From: Eubacteriales bacterium
GTDB taxonomy: Bacteria > Bacillota > Clostridia > Lachnospirales > Lachnospiraceae
Length of the DNA: 64,000 nt
Assembly (NCBI GenBank): GCA_030524745.1
Contig: JAUNGC010000007.1
Coordinates: 62,001 to 126,000 of the forward strand
Reading direction: 5' to 3'
Shown: piece by piece, positions 8,597-16,458 of the stretch
Layout of the letters: every line of letters starts with the position of its first letter
Position numbering within the stretch: position 1 is the stretch's first letter
The notes under the pieces: model-generated
Database searches by the model: none
Seen by the model: only the letters and a program-made list of their open reading frames with translations
What the model was told of the DNA's origin: nothing
Made by a program: the position numbers and the translations under genes

Positions 8597-8990
8597 CCGT
8601 CCGCCGCCGGTCTTTACGCCGGGCAACCGGCTGTTCAGGCTGGGGCCTGCCGCTCTGTCCTGCCGGGTGTCCGGGGCGCACAGGTATTTTTGCCATTCCG
8701 ATATTCCAAACGGGAAATTCCGGCCAAAACGCCATCCCGTTCCAAGCTGTGAGTCAATGCGTAAACTCGCGCCAGGCAGCAGAAGCCGCGATATGCGCAG
8801 CTTCTGCTGCCTGGCCGCTCAGACAATACGCATTGACTCACAGGAACGTTCTGACGTTTGGGGGAATTTCACCGTCTGGAATATAAGTCATGGCTGCAAA
8901 TACCTGTGCGCCCCGGACACCCGGCAGGACAGGGCGGCAGGCCCCGGCCCGAACAGCCGGTCGCCCGGCGTAAAGACCGGCGGCGGACGG
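8597..8990 (+). repeat. long imperfect hairpin element, copy 1
   Basis: This 394-bp near-palindrome has outer arms that begin CCGTCCGCCGCC (8597) and end GGCGGCGGACGG (8990) and are complementary almost throughout. The conserved core runs from CACAGGTATTTTTGCCAT (8679-8696) to ATGGCTGCAAATACCTGTG (8890-8908). Near the tip, the stem is interrupted by an asymmetric loop, GTAAACTCGC (8761-8770) opposite GCTCAGACAATAC (8817-8829). The apical stem is GCCAGGCAGCAGAAGC and its complement. The same core blocks recur in the copies near 18.1 and 52.8 kb with unrelated stem sequences. Reading frames that cross it look spurious. Orientation is defined by the CACAGGT arm being on the left. Confidence 0.85.
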
Positions 8991-9057
8991 GTAAATTTAT
9001 CCTGTGGTTTTCCGCCCGCACGAATGATTTCTGTAGCGGTATATGATGTTGTATGGT

Positions 9058-9063
9058 AGAATA
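9058..9063 (+). promoter_or_regulatory. possible -10 box of the lipoprotein gene
   Basis: TAGAAT lies 21 bp before the lipoprotein ATG and 67 bp after hairpin copy 1. No convincing -35 is seen, and the short distance to the start codon weakens the call. Confidence 0.25.
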
Positions 9064-9083
9064 AAATAAAAGGGGGAAAAGGG

Positions 9084-9614
9084 ATGAAAAAGAGAATACT
9101 GACAGCGACGGTTTTTATCTGCCTGATTTTAGTTGGCTTGTCTGCCTGTGGAGATAAGGCGGGGCAGGAAGAGGTTTTTGATCTTAGCCGATTGCAGACG
9201 GAGGATGGCGCTTATCAATATAAGGATATTCCCTTTGGAAGTTCTTATGAGGAAGTCGCAAAGAAGATACCGCTGAAACTTGAAGAGATGACATCGGAAA
9301 GCGGTTCCGCCTGGTCTTTTTATTATTCTGTTGAACCGATAGCGTTTTACGGAGAAGAAGGAAAGTTTTCTCTTGAATTTACTGACGATAAGCTGGAAAC
9401 GGTAAAGGCGAGCGCAGAACTGTCCGGCGGCGAAGAGCAGTTTGAGGAACTTGCCGGAAAAATGGTGGAATGGTATGGGGAAGCGGAAGTGAACGTCAGT
9501 GAAACGGCGACGATCTATAGCTGGGAAAAGAACGGAGGCCATATCAATGCAATCTTGTTTGAAGACAGCGGAAAATATTATGGTATTTTTGGGGTCTTTT
9601 ACATGGAGGAGTGA
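9084..9614 (+). CDS. small secreted lipoprotein of unknown function
   Basis: This 176-residue protein has a lipoprotein signal peptide: basic MKKR, a hydrophobic stretch, and the lipobox LSAC with the lipidated Cys at residue 22. The mature part is acidic. It contains one segment, KDIPFGSSYEEVAKKIPLKL, that resembles the short helical repeats of small extracytoplasmic binding domains. No enzymatic motif is visible. A strong purine-rich site (AAAGGGGGAAAAGGG) precedes the ATG. The gene stands alone between hairpin copy 1 and a terminator. Surface-attached lipoprotein is a secure call; function is unknown. Confidence 0.8.
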   Translation: MKKRILTATVFICLILVGLSACGDKAGQEEVFDLSRLQTEDGAYQYKDIPFGSSYEEVAKKIPLKLEEMTSESGSAWSFYYSVEPIAFYGEEGKFSLEFTDDKLETVKASAELSGGEEQFEELAGKMVEWYGEAEVNVSETATIYSWEKNGGHINAILFEDSGKYYGIFGVFYMEE

Positions 9615-9682
9615 TGACGGATGCGGAAACGGTGAATTTCCGGATTCTCCGGTTTACAGGAATAAGCTGATGTAAAAGCTGA

Positions 9683-9717
9683 GAGCCGATGCGAACGAAT
9701 CTGCATCGGCTCTTTTT
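9683..9717 (+). terminator. intrinsic terminator of the lipoprotein gene
   Basis: A perfect 10-bp stem, GAGCCGATGC / GCATCGGCTC (9683-9692 and 9703-9712), is followed by TTTTT. It lies 69 bp after the lipoprotein stop. Confidence 0.85.
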
Positions 9718-9749
9718 GCGCAATACGACAGGATGTTTTAAATGCTGTT

Positions 9750-10949
9750 TTATTCAGAAGCTTTTTCCTGTTGTTTCTTTTTATACTTTGCAATGGCATT
9801 CTGAATCTTATCGCTGGGATCCAGCAGATCGCTGATGGATGTATCATGGTTTAAGGTATCGATCAGGTAAGCGATATATTTGCTCATATCACAGTTGATA
9901 TACCATTCCCGTTCCAGCAGTTCCGGCGTCTGATAAATGAGGTTGGTGGTCAGAACGCGGTCGATGAAGCCGTTTTGATAAGCGTCGTCGAATTTCTCCA
10001 GACCGTTTGTGAACAGGCCGAAAGTGGTGCAGATGAAAATTTTGCGCGCGCCGCGCTTTTTGAGCACCGCGGCCACTTCCAGAACGCTTTCCCCGGAGGA
10101 AATCATATCGTCTATGACGATCATGTCTTTGCCCTTTACGCTGGTACCCAGAAATTCATGAGCCACGATCGGGTTGCGTCCGTTTACAATGCGGGTATAA
10201 TCCCTTCTTTTGTAGAACATACCCATATCCAGGCCGAGGACGTTCGCAATATAAATTGCTCTGGTCATGCCGCCTTCATCCGGACTGATAACCATCATGT
10301 GATCGGAGTCGATCTGCAGATCCGGCACATTTTTCAGAAGATTCTTGATGAACTGATAGGCGGGCTGCACCGTTTCAAAACCGTGTAACGGAATGGAATT
10401 CTGCACGCGGGGATCGTGCGCGTCAAAAGTAATGATGTTGTCCACGCCCATACTGACAAGTTCCTGAAGGGCAATTGCACAGTCCAGGGATTCTCTGCTG
10501 GTGCGTTTGTGCTGTCTGCTTTCATATAGGAACGGCATGAAAACGGTAATTCTTCTGGCTTTGCCGCCGACTGCGGAAATAATACGTTTTAAATCCTGAT
10601 AATGATCGTCAGGGGACATGTGATTCTCATAGCCGCAAAGGGAGTAGGTCTGGCTGTGATTGGTTACGTCGACCAGCAGGTAGAGATCCGTGCCGCGGAC
10701 GGATTCCATAATAACGCCTTTGCCTTCGCCGGAATCGAAACGGGGGACGCTGCTCTTCAAAATATAGGAATCGCGCTGATAGCCTGCGAATGCAAGGCTG
10801 GTTTTGTGTTCGCTCTCCCGCTGCGTTCTCCATTTCACAAGATAAGAATTGATTTTTTCCGCCAGGGATTCACAGCCTCTTAAGGGAATGATCCCCAGTG
10901 AACCTACGGGGATTGTTTCCAGATCTCTGGTTTCCTCACGTGTAGTCAT
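9750..10949 (-). CDS. prs: ribose-phosphate pyrophosphokinase (PRPP synthetase)
   Basis: This enzyme makes phosphoribosyl pyrophosphate from ribose 5-phosphate and ATP for nucleotide, NAD, His and Trp synthesis. The 399-residue protein is longer than the usual roughly 315 residues, with extra sequence at the N-terminus and in the middle. Recognisable parts are FMPFLYESRQHKRTSRESL, the TFDAHDPRVQNSIPLHG segment, ISPDEGGMTRA and the PRPP-binding loop VIDDMISSGES. In that loop, SSGES replaces the common DTGGT-like sequence. The long form is, to my knowledge, typical of Lachnospiraceae. It follows the helicase loader gene by 93 bp with no obvious separate promoter, so it may be the last gene of the dnaD operon. 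Confidence 0.9.
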   Translation of the reverse strand: MTTREETRDLETIPVGSLGIIPLRGCESLAEKINSYLVKWRTQRESEHKTSLAFAGYQRDSYILKSSVPRFDSGEGKGVIMESVRGTDLYLLVDVTNHSQTYSLCGYENHMSPDDHYQDLKRIISAVGGKARRITVFMPFLYESRQHKRTSRESLDCAIALQELVSMGVDNIITFDAHDPRVQNSIPLHGFETVQPAYQFIKNLLKNVPDLQIDSDHMMVISPDEGGMTRAIYIANVLGLDMGMFYKRRDYTRIVNGRNPIVAHEFLGTSVKGKDMIVIDDMISSGESVLEVAAVLKKRGARKIFICTTFGLFTNGLEKFDDAYQNGFIDRVLTTNLIYQTPELLEREWYINCDMSKYIAYLIDTLNHDTSISDLLDPSDKIQNAIAKYKKKQQEKASE

Positions 10950-11042
10950 GAAAAATCCTCACTTTCTGATGTTCAGTTTACAAAGAAATGTGCTATGTGC
11001 GTCTCAAAAGCCCGTCCGATTCAAAAGGACTCAAAAGGCAGG

Positions 11043-12008
11043 TTACACCAGTCTTTTGGAAATCCGGATATCCGGGCCGGTCAGCTTACAGAATTCAAAA
11101 TTGCTGGTAATTCTGGAAAAAATGCGGTCCTGATATCTGTTCCGGCAATCCTCCAGGGACAGGTTGGTGGAAATGATAATGGACTTCTTCCGCAGCAGGC
11201 GTTCATTTAAACATGTGAAAAAATGGGACAGAGTAAAAGCTGAAGCTGTCTCAGTTCCCAGGTCGTCAATGACCAGCAGATCACAGGAATAAAGATTGCC
11301 GCAGAGGGAGGACATTTCTTCCTGATTCTTAAAATTATAGGCGTTGCGGGAAAGCAGATCGAAAAGATTGGCGGCGCTGAAATAGATGACAGAACAGCCC
11401 TGTTCGATGCATTCCTTTGCAATGCAGTTTGTCAAAAACGTTTTGCCCGTACCCACTGTACCATAAAAGAACAGATTTTGGTAGCTGGTTTTGAAATTTC
11501 CTGCAAAATTTTTGCATTTTTCGACCGCCTTGCGATAAGATGTGAGCGAATCGCCCTCAAAAAATGCGTAAGAAAGCGTGTTGAAATTCTCTTTTTCCAG
11601 CACTTGTTTTAAGTTTGACTGTTCATAAAGCAAAGCGATCTCAGCCTGCCGGAAACAATGGCATTTTTGTCCCTGCACGTAACCGGTATCTTTACAGTCG
11701 GGGCAGTCAAATACCGGCTGAAGAAAATTCTCCGGATAACCGTTTTCCACAAGCAGCCGGATGCGGTCTGCGGATAAGGCATGAAGCTTTTCCTTAAGCT
11801 GGCCGAGCGCGGCGCTGTCTCCCGCAAGCATTTTCTTGCCCTGGGTGACGGATACGGAAGCGACGGATTCGTCGATCGCCTGGTAGCCGTCGATGGTGTT
11901 ATAAATATGGCGGAGACGTTCTTCCCGCAAATGACGGTTGCGGGTCTGGCGCTCTTCATATTGCCGCATGATGGAATTATATTGGGAAACTGTCAGTGCC
12001 ACGTCCAT
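11043..12008 (-). CDS. DnaC/DnaI-type helicase loader ATPase
   Basis: This 321-residue AAA+ ATPase resembles DnaC and DnaI, which load the replicative helicase onto DNA. The N-terminal half has a zinc-like cysteine set (FDCPDCKDTGYVQGQKCHCF, about residues 98-117), as in DnaI-type loaders. Walker A is FYGTVGTGKTFL and Walker B is CDLLVIDDLGTE. SIIISTNLSLEDC fits sensor 1 and RIFSRI the arginine finger. The start lies 54 bp after the dnaD stop, in the order dnaD then loader. The pair probably acts together in primosome assembly. Assignment is confident at the family level. Confidence 0.9.
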   Translation of the reverse strand: MDVALTVSQYNSIMRQYEERQTRNRHLREERLRHIYNTIDGYQAIDESVASVSVTQGKKMLAGDSAALGQLKEKLHALSADRIRLLVENGYPENFLQPVFDCPDCKDTGYVQGQKCHCFRQAEIALLYEQSNLKQVLEKENFNTLSYAFFEGDSLTSYRKAVEKCKNFAGNFKTSYQNLFFYGTVGTGKTFLTNCIAKECIEQGCSVIYFSAANLFDLLSRNAYNFKNQEEMSSLCGNLYSCDLLVIDDLGTETASAFTLSHFFTCLNERLLRKKSIIISTNLSLEDCRNRYQDRIFSRITSNFEFCKLTGPDIRISKRLV

Positions 12009-12062
12009 ACTCCTTCATAAATATCTGATTCTGATGAAAAAGCCTGCAGGATACACGCTCTT

Positions 12063-13103
12063 TCATTTTAATAGTTCTTTCTCCAAAGCGTCAAAATCAT
12101 ACTTGGAGTGCATAAAGCGGTTGTACTCGGCTGCGGATCCGGAACGGGCCGGTTTTACAGTCTTTTCCTTCTGGTGAGAGATATCGAGTCCGGAAATATC
12201 GGAAACGTGATGAACTCCCGCTTTGAACCAGGCGGAAAGGATGCTGTCCGCATAGGCGAAACGATGCTTGTCCGTTGCCAGTACAGTACGGTTACAGGCT
12301 TCTAAAATGACTTCCAGTTCAAAACCGTATTCCGCAGTCCAGCGCTTTATGTAAGCGATTTCTGATTTGGCAGGAGCGCTCGTCTTGCCCAGCGCATTCA
12401 TGATGGAGTAGACATTCTTGTCGTAACGGGACGACTGACGTTCCGCTTCGGCGGGGGTAGTGACGCCGGATTCCGCCCAGCCGATCGCTACCTTTTCAAT
12501 ATAACGAAAATCCTTTTTGCCGCGCTCCACGCAATATTGCAGCAGATAGTCGATCAGATCGTCTGAAAAATGCAGCCTGTCCTTAAAGAACAGAATGGAT
12601 TTCATATCGGCAGGACTTAAGGTGCGGCCCAGGTACTGCTCTGCAATAAAGAAGAGTTGAGCGGCGCTTTCCTGCTGTCCGAATGCCTTCAGATCGTCCA
12701 GCGTGTAGGCCGGCTTCTCAAAGGAAGACAGAGAAGATATTGTCTGGTGCGATACGACGGAAACGGTTGCGGGAATGGGAGATTTATCTGTCCGGACAGG
12801 AGACTCCTGATTTAAATTCAGCAGACGGATGCCCGCAAGGCTCTTATCCGAAGCATATTCCAAAGTGAGAACACGGCATTTCTCCCAGTAGCGGAGAGCG
12901 CGCAGAACGTCCTTCTCCGTATGATTGAATTTATCCGCGATGTCGGAAATGCTGACAGAGGACTGCGCCTGCAGCATGCGCACGAGATAAAGATACACCT
13001 TTAGCTGTGCATCGTTGGCGTCTTTCATATACTCGTCTATAAAAATATTGGAGAGGATGGTTGCATCCGCACGGCCATCGCAGATCAGGGAAATTTTGTT
13101 CAT
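12063..13103 (-). CDS. dnaD: DnaD domain protein (primosome component)
   Basis: This 346-residue protein has an N-terminal winged-helix region (LKVYLYLVRMLQAQSSVSIS then FNHTEKDVLRALRYWEKCRV, residues 33-75). It has two C-terminal DnaD-type helical domains with the conserved RYIEKVAIGWAESGV and WFKAGVHHVSDI segments. DnaD proteins help remodel origin DNA and recruit the helicase loader in Firmicutes. The gene is followed by the DnaC/DnaI-type ATPase in the same direction, an arrangement that supports a common function. Its promoter region carries DnaA-box-like arrays. Domain assignment is confident. Confidence 0.88.
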   Translation of the reverse strand: MNKISLICDGRADATILSNIFIDEYMKDANDAQLKVYLYLVRMLQAQSSVSISDIADKFNHTEKDVLRALRYWEKCRVLTLEYASDKSLAGIRLLNLNQESPVRTDKSPIPATVSVVSHQTISSLSSFEKPAYTLDDLKAFGQQESAAQLFFIAEQYLGRTLSPADMKSILFFKDRLHFSDDLIDYLLQYCVERGKKDFRYIEKVAIGWAESGVTTPAEAERQSSRYDKNVYSIMNALGKTSAPAKSEIAYIKRWTAEYGFELEVILEACNRTVLATDKHRFAYADSILSAWFKAGVHHVSDISGLDISHQKEKTVKPARSGSAAEYNRFMHSKYDFDALEKELLK

Positions 13104-13173
13104 TGTTCACACCTTGCTTCATCGGATCTGCCCTGTTGGCCGGCAGACGCCGAATCATTTCGTTATGGAAAGT

Positions 13174-13179
13174 AGTATA
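13174..13179 (-). promoter_or_regulatory. extended -10 promoter of the dnaD operon
   Basis: On the minus strand the sequence is TGTGCTATACT, an extended -10 with TATACT at 13174-13179. It lies about 70 bp before the dnaD start. The -35 is poor. Confidence 0.45.
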
Positions 13180-13249
13180 GCACAACGTTTTTAAAAAAGA
13201 AACAGGCAATTTCCCGCAAAGCCTTGTAAACACTGGGATTGCGGGTTTT

Positions 13250-13276
13250 TGTGGAAAATGTGGAAAGTGTGGAAAC
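13250..13276 (+). repeat. three contiguous 9-bp DnaA-box-like repeats
   Basis: TGTGGAAAA, TGTGGAAAG and TGTGGAAAC follow each other with no gap. Each differs from the DnaA box TGTGGATAA by one or two bases. They lie upstream of dnaD and downstream of murC. Weak DnaA sites are the likely meaning; binding by DnaA is inferred. Confidence 0.6.
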
Positions 13277-13317
13277 AGGGAAAAAAAGCCGTGAATCGGG
13301 ACTTTTTTCGACAAAAA

Positions 13318-13374
13318 ATATCCACAGGCAGAGAGGACAGTTTTCCACTTCCGCGCTGTGGATAATGTGGATAA
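13318..13374 (+). promoter_or_regulatory. DnaA-box cluster with two perfect tandem boxes
   Basis: Two perfect TGTGGATAA boxes abut at 13357-13365 and 13366-13374, ending just before the murC stop. An inverted near-match, ATATCCACA, is at 13318-13326 and TTTTCCACT at 13341-13349. Together with the three 9-mers at 13250-13276, this makes seven DnaA-like sites in 125 bp. Confidence 0.65.
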
Positions 13375-13375
13375 C

Positions 13376-14761
13376 TTAGTGAGAAAGGAGAGTTTCGCCG
13401 ATATTTACAACATCTCCGGCCCCCATAGTTATCAACAGGTCACCGTGAATACAATTTTTTAAAATAAATTTTTCGATTTCCTCAAAAGTGTGGAAATAGT
13501 AGCACTCTTTTCCGGCATTCTGAATCCTCTTCTGAATGTCCGCGGAACTGATTCCTAAAGTATCCGTTTCGCGGGCGGCATAGATATCAGCCAGAATGAC
13601 TTTATCTGCCAGAGAGAGCGCGTGTGCAAAATCATCCAGAAACGCTTTGGTGCGGGTGTAGGTGTGAGGCTGGAAAACGCACCAGAGGGTTTTGTGGGGA
13701 TAATTTTGCGCCGCTTTCAAAGTTGCGGTAATTTCCGTGGGATGATGGGCATAATCATCTATTATAGTAACACCGTCCACAACGCCCTTGTACTCGAAAC
13801 GGCGATCGGTTCCATGGAAGGTGCGCAATGCGCCGCCTGCCGTCTGGGGAGAAATGCCGAGCAGATCGGAAAGCGCCAATGCGGCCAGCGCATTCAGGAT
13901 ATTATGTTCTCCGGGTACGCCCAGGGTGACGGAGTCTCCTGCATTGCCGAAGCGGTGCGCCAGGAAGGTGGCGTCAGCATATTCGTTGTAGGTGATATCC
14001 GTCGGATAATAGTCCGCGTCAGGATTTTTCCCGAATGTGATAATCCGGCAGGGCAGATCCGCTGTAATTTCTTCATAGTTGTCGATATCCGCGTTGATGA
14101 TGAGCGTGCCGTCTTTGGGAATCAACTGTGCAAAACGGCGGAAGGAAGCGCGGATATCGTTGATATCCTTGAAGAAATCGAGATGGTCTTCTTCTATATT
14201 TAATATAATGCCGATCTTCGGGAAAAAGCTTAAAAAGCTGTTCGTGTATTCGCATGCTTCCGTTACGAAAAGGCCGGATTTTCCTACCCGGACATTTCCA
14301 TGAATAGATTTTAAGATGCCGCCGACGGATAAAGTGGGATCCGCGCCTGCGCAGAGCAGGATCTCGGAAACCATGGAAGTGGTAGTGGTTTTACCGTGGG
14401 TGCCGCTGATGGCGACAGGGGTTTTGTAGTTGCGCATGAGCTGTCCCAAAAACTGTGCCCTTGTAAGGGACGGGATCTGTCTGCGAATCACTTCGGCAAA
14501 TTCGGGATTGTCATTGTGAACCGCGGCCGTATAGACCACGAGGTCGATATCGTCTGTGATGTTCTCCGCCTTCTGCGGCTTTCCGTAATTGATATGCGCG
14601 CCCTGGCTTTCCAGAAGCTGGGTCAGGGGAGAGCGGTTCCAGTCGGAACCGGATACGGTGAAGCCTTCGGAGAGAAGTATTTCCGCAAGGCCGGACATGC
14701 TGATGCCGCCGATTCCGATGAAGTAAACGTGAATGGGATGATTAAAATCTACATGATACAT
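13376..14761 (-). CDS. murC: UDP-N-acetylmuramate--L-alanine ligase
   Basis: MurC adds L-alanine to UDP-N-acetylmuramate, the first step of the peptidoglycan stem peptide, in the cytoplasm. The 461-residue protein has the UDP-binding start VYFIGIGGISMSGLAEIL, the ATP-binding loop ISGTHGKTTTTSM and the later Mur ligase motifs NIEEDHLDFF, GEHNILNALAALAL and DDYAHHPTEI. The ATG at 14761 is preferred to one 39 bp upstream. It gives the family's MYHVDF-like start and follows AGGAAG by 9 nt. No other cell-wall gene adjoins it. The promoter overlaps a perfect inverted repeat. Confidence 0.95.
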   Translation of the reverse strand: MYHVDFNHPIHVYFIGIGGISMSGLAEILLSEGFTVSGSDWNRSPLTQLLESQGAHINYGKPQKAENITDDIDLVVYTAAVHNDNPEFAEVIRRQIPSLTRAQFLGQLMRNYKTPVAISGTHGKTTTTSMVSEILLCAGADPTLSVGGILKSIHGNVRVGKSGLFVTEACEYTNSFLSFFPKIGIILNIEEDHLDFFKDINDIRASFRRFAQLIPKDGTLIINADIDNYEEITADLPCRIITFGKNPDADYYPTDITYNEYADATFLAHRFGNAGDSVTLGVPGEHNILNALAALALSDLLGISPQTAGGALRTFHGTDRRFEYKGVVDGVTIIDDYAHHPTEITATLKAAQNYPHKTLWCVFQPHTYTRTKAFLDDFAHALSLADKVILADIYAARETDTLGISSADIQKRIQNAGKECYYFHTFEEIEKFILKNCIHGDLLITMGAGDVVNIGETLLSH

Positions 14762-14802
14762 GAAAGTACACTTCCTGTCTGATGGAATATAGAGTTTCAT
14801 TG

Positions 14803-14847
14803 ATAAAGCAGGAATAAAAAACCGAAGATTTTTTATTCCTGCTTTAT
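14803..14847. promoter_or_regulatory. perfect 19-bp inverted repeat at the murC promoter
   Basis: ATAAAGCAGGAATAAAAAA (14803-14821) is exactly complementary to 14829-14847, with a 7-nt loop. It overlaps the last two bases of the murC -10 box and covers the expected start of transcription. It may be an operator, or may form a hairpin at the 5' end of the mRNA. Confidence 0.6.
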
Positions 14848-14874
14848 TATACGCAATTGGGGGAGAAAAACCAA
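14846..14874 (-). promoter_or_regulatory. murC promoter
   Basis: On the minus strand, TTGGTT (14869-14874) and TATAAT (14846-14851) are 17 bp apart. Transcription would start near 14839, inside the inverted repeat. Confidence 0.65.
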
Positions 14875-15097
14875 TAGGATTTTTGAAAAAGTGAAATATT
14901 AGAGAATATTATGAATTCCTGCGGGATGTCATAACGCGCAAAAAATGCCTTATTTTGTGAAAAATATGCGAATTTATCACGTCGAAGCGGCAAAATAGTT
15001 GGATAAAATGATTAAAAAAAAGAAGATTTACATTTTATTTATATGAATTTTACACAATTCAAATCGATTAATGTTGTATTTTGATGTAAAAATATTA

Positions 15098-15126
15098 TTC
15101 ACTTTTACAATAAGGTGTGCTATAAT
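15098..15126 (+). promoter_or_regulatory. glgCD promoter
   Basis: TTCACT (15098-15103) and TATAAT (15121-15126) are 17 bp apart, and TGC before TATAAT makes an extended -10. The rest of the gap from 14875 to 15097 is AT-rich, and I see no gene in it. Confidence 0.65.
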
Positions 15127-15183
15127 TCTGTTACATGAAAGCGCAATGCTATGCAATACATTATAAGCAGATGAGGTGATGAC

Positions 15184-16458
15184 ATGATTAAGAAAGAAAT
15201 GATTGCCATGTTGCTGGCGGGAGGACAGGGAAGCCGGCTTGGCGTGCTCACTTCCAAGGTGGCGAAGCCGGCAGTGTCCTTCGGCGGAAAATACCGCATT
15301 ATCGATTTTCCACTGAGCAATTGTATCAATTCGGGAGTTGATACGGTCGGCGTACTGACCCAGTATCAGCCGCTTCGGTTGAATACGCACATCGGGATCG
15401 GTATTCCGTGGGATTTGGACAGGAACATTGGCGGCGTTACCGTGCTGCCTCCTTATGAGAAGAGCGAGAACAGCGAATGGTATACAGGTACTGCGAATGC
15501 AATTTACCAGAATATCGATTATATGGACAGCTTTAATCCGGAGTATGTTTTGATTCTTTCCGGCGATCATATTTACAAGATGGATTATGAGGTAATGCTG
15601 GATTTTCATAAGAAGAACGGTTCCGAATGTACGATTGCCGTTATGCCTGTTCCGATTGAAGAGGCGAAGCGGTTCGGAATTATGATTACGGATGAGAACA
15701 AGCGGATTACCGATTTTGAGGAGAAACCGGAGAATCCCAGAAGCAATCTCGCTTCCATGGGTATTTACATATTCAATTGGAAGACTTTAAAAGAGGCGCT
15801 GATCGCAAAGGCGGATCAGCCGAATCTGGATTTTGGAAAACATGTCATCCCTTATTGCCATGATCTTGGTTCGCCTATGTATGCTTATGAATTCAACGGT
15901 TACTGGAAGGACGTCGGAACCCTGCAATCCTATTGGGAAGCCAATATGGAGTTGATCGATATTGTTCCTGAATTTAATTTATACGAAGAATATTGGAAGA
16001 TTTATACCAAGAGCGAGATCCTGCCGCCGCAATATATCGCGCCGGAAGGCGTAATTGAACGGAGTATTATCGGAGAGGGATCGGAGATTTTGGGAGAAAT
16101 TTATAATTCTGTCATTGGCTGCGGCGTTACGATCGGCAAAGGAACCGTGATACGCGATTCCATTATTATGAATAATACGGTGATTGGCGACGGATGCGAG
16201 TTGAATAAGGCGATTGTCGCAGAAAATGTACAGATCCAGAACAATGTGAAGCTGGGCGTCGGAGAAGAACTGCCGAATGATACGGCTCCGCACATTTACA
16301 ACAGCGGGCTTGTGACGATAGGCGAGAAGAGCGTGATACCGGCCGGAATATCCGTTGGAAAGAATTCGGTGGTATTCGGCATCACGTCGGCACAGGATTA
16401 TCCGGATGGATGTCTGGGAAGCGGAAAAACATTAATTAAGGCAGGTGACGAACAGTGA
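15184..16458 (+). CDS. glgC: glucose-1-phosphate adenylyltransferase, catalytic subunit
   Basis: GlgC makes ADP-glucose from glucose 1-phosphate and ATP, the committed step of bacterial glycogen synthesis. The 424-residue protein has the nucleotide-binding start [20 protein letters not shown], the [15 protein letters not shown] segment, the catalytic-site region [16 protein letters not shown] and the glucose-1-phosphate region [12 protein letters not shown]. The C-terminal part is a left-handed beta-helix ([21 protein letters not shown]). GATGAGGTGAT precedes the ATG. The next gene, glgD, overlaps by 4 bp, as is usual in Firmicutes, where GlgC and GlgD form a mixed enzyme. Confidence 0.95.
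   Translation: MIKKEMIAMLLAGGQGSRLGVLTSKVAKPAVSFGGKYRIIDFPLSNCINSGVDTVGVLTQYQPLRLNTHIGIGIPWDLDRNIGGVTVLPPYEKSENSEWYTGTANAIYQNIDYMDSFNPEYVLILSGDHIYKMDYEVMLDFHKKNGSECTIAVMPVPIEEAKRFGIMITDENKRITDFEEKPENPRSNLASMGIYIFNWKTLKEALIAKADQPNLDFGKHVIPYCHDLGSPMYAYEFNGYWKDVGTLQSYWEANMELIDIVPEFNLYEEYWKIYTKSEILPPQYIAPEGVIERSIIGEGSEILGEIYNSVIGCGVTIGKGTVIRDSIIMNNTVIGDGCELNKAIVAENVQIQNNVKLGVGEELPNDTAPHIYNSGLVTIGEKSVIPAGISVGKNSVVFGITSAQDYPDGCLGSGKTLIKAGDEQ

Noticed and set aside
8469-9059. A 196-codon and several shorter frames across hairpin copy 1
   Set aside because: The frames run through both arms of a near-palindrome, so every strand is open by composition. Similar Arg/Pro-rich peptides appear in all three copies on both strands, and no ribosome binding site or family is seen.
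13250-13374. A CRISPR-like array near dnaD
   Set aside because: The repeats are 9 bp and abut with no spacers, so they are protein-binding sites, not CRISPR.
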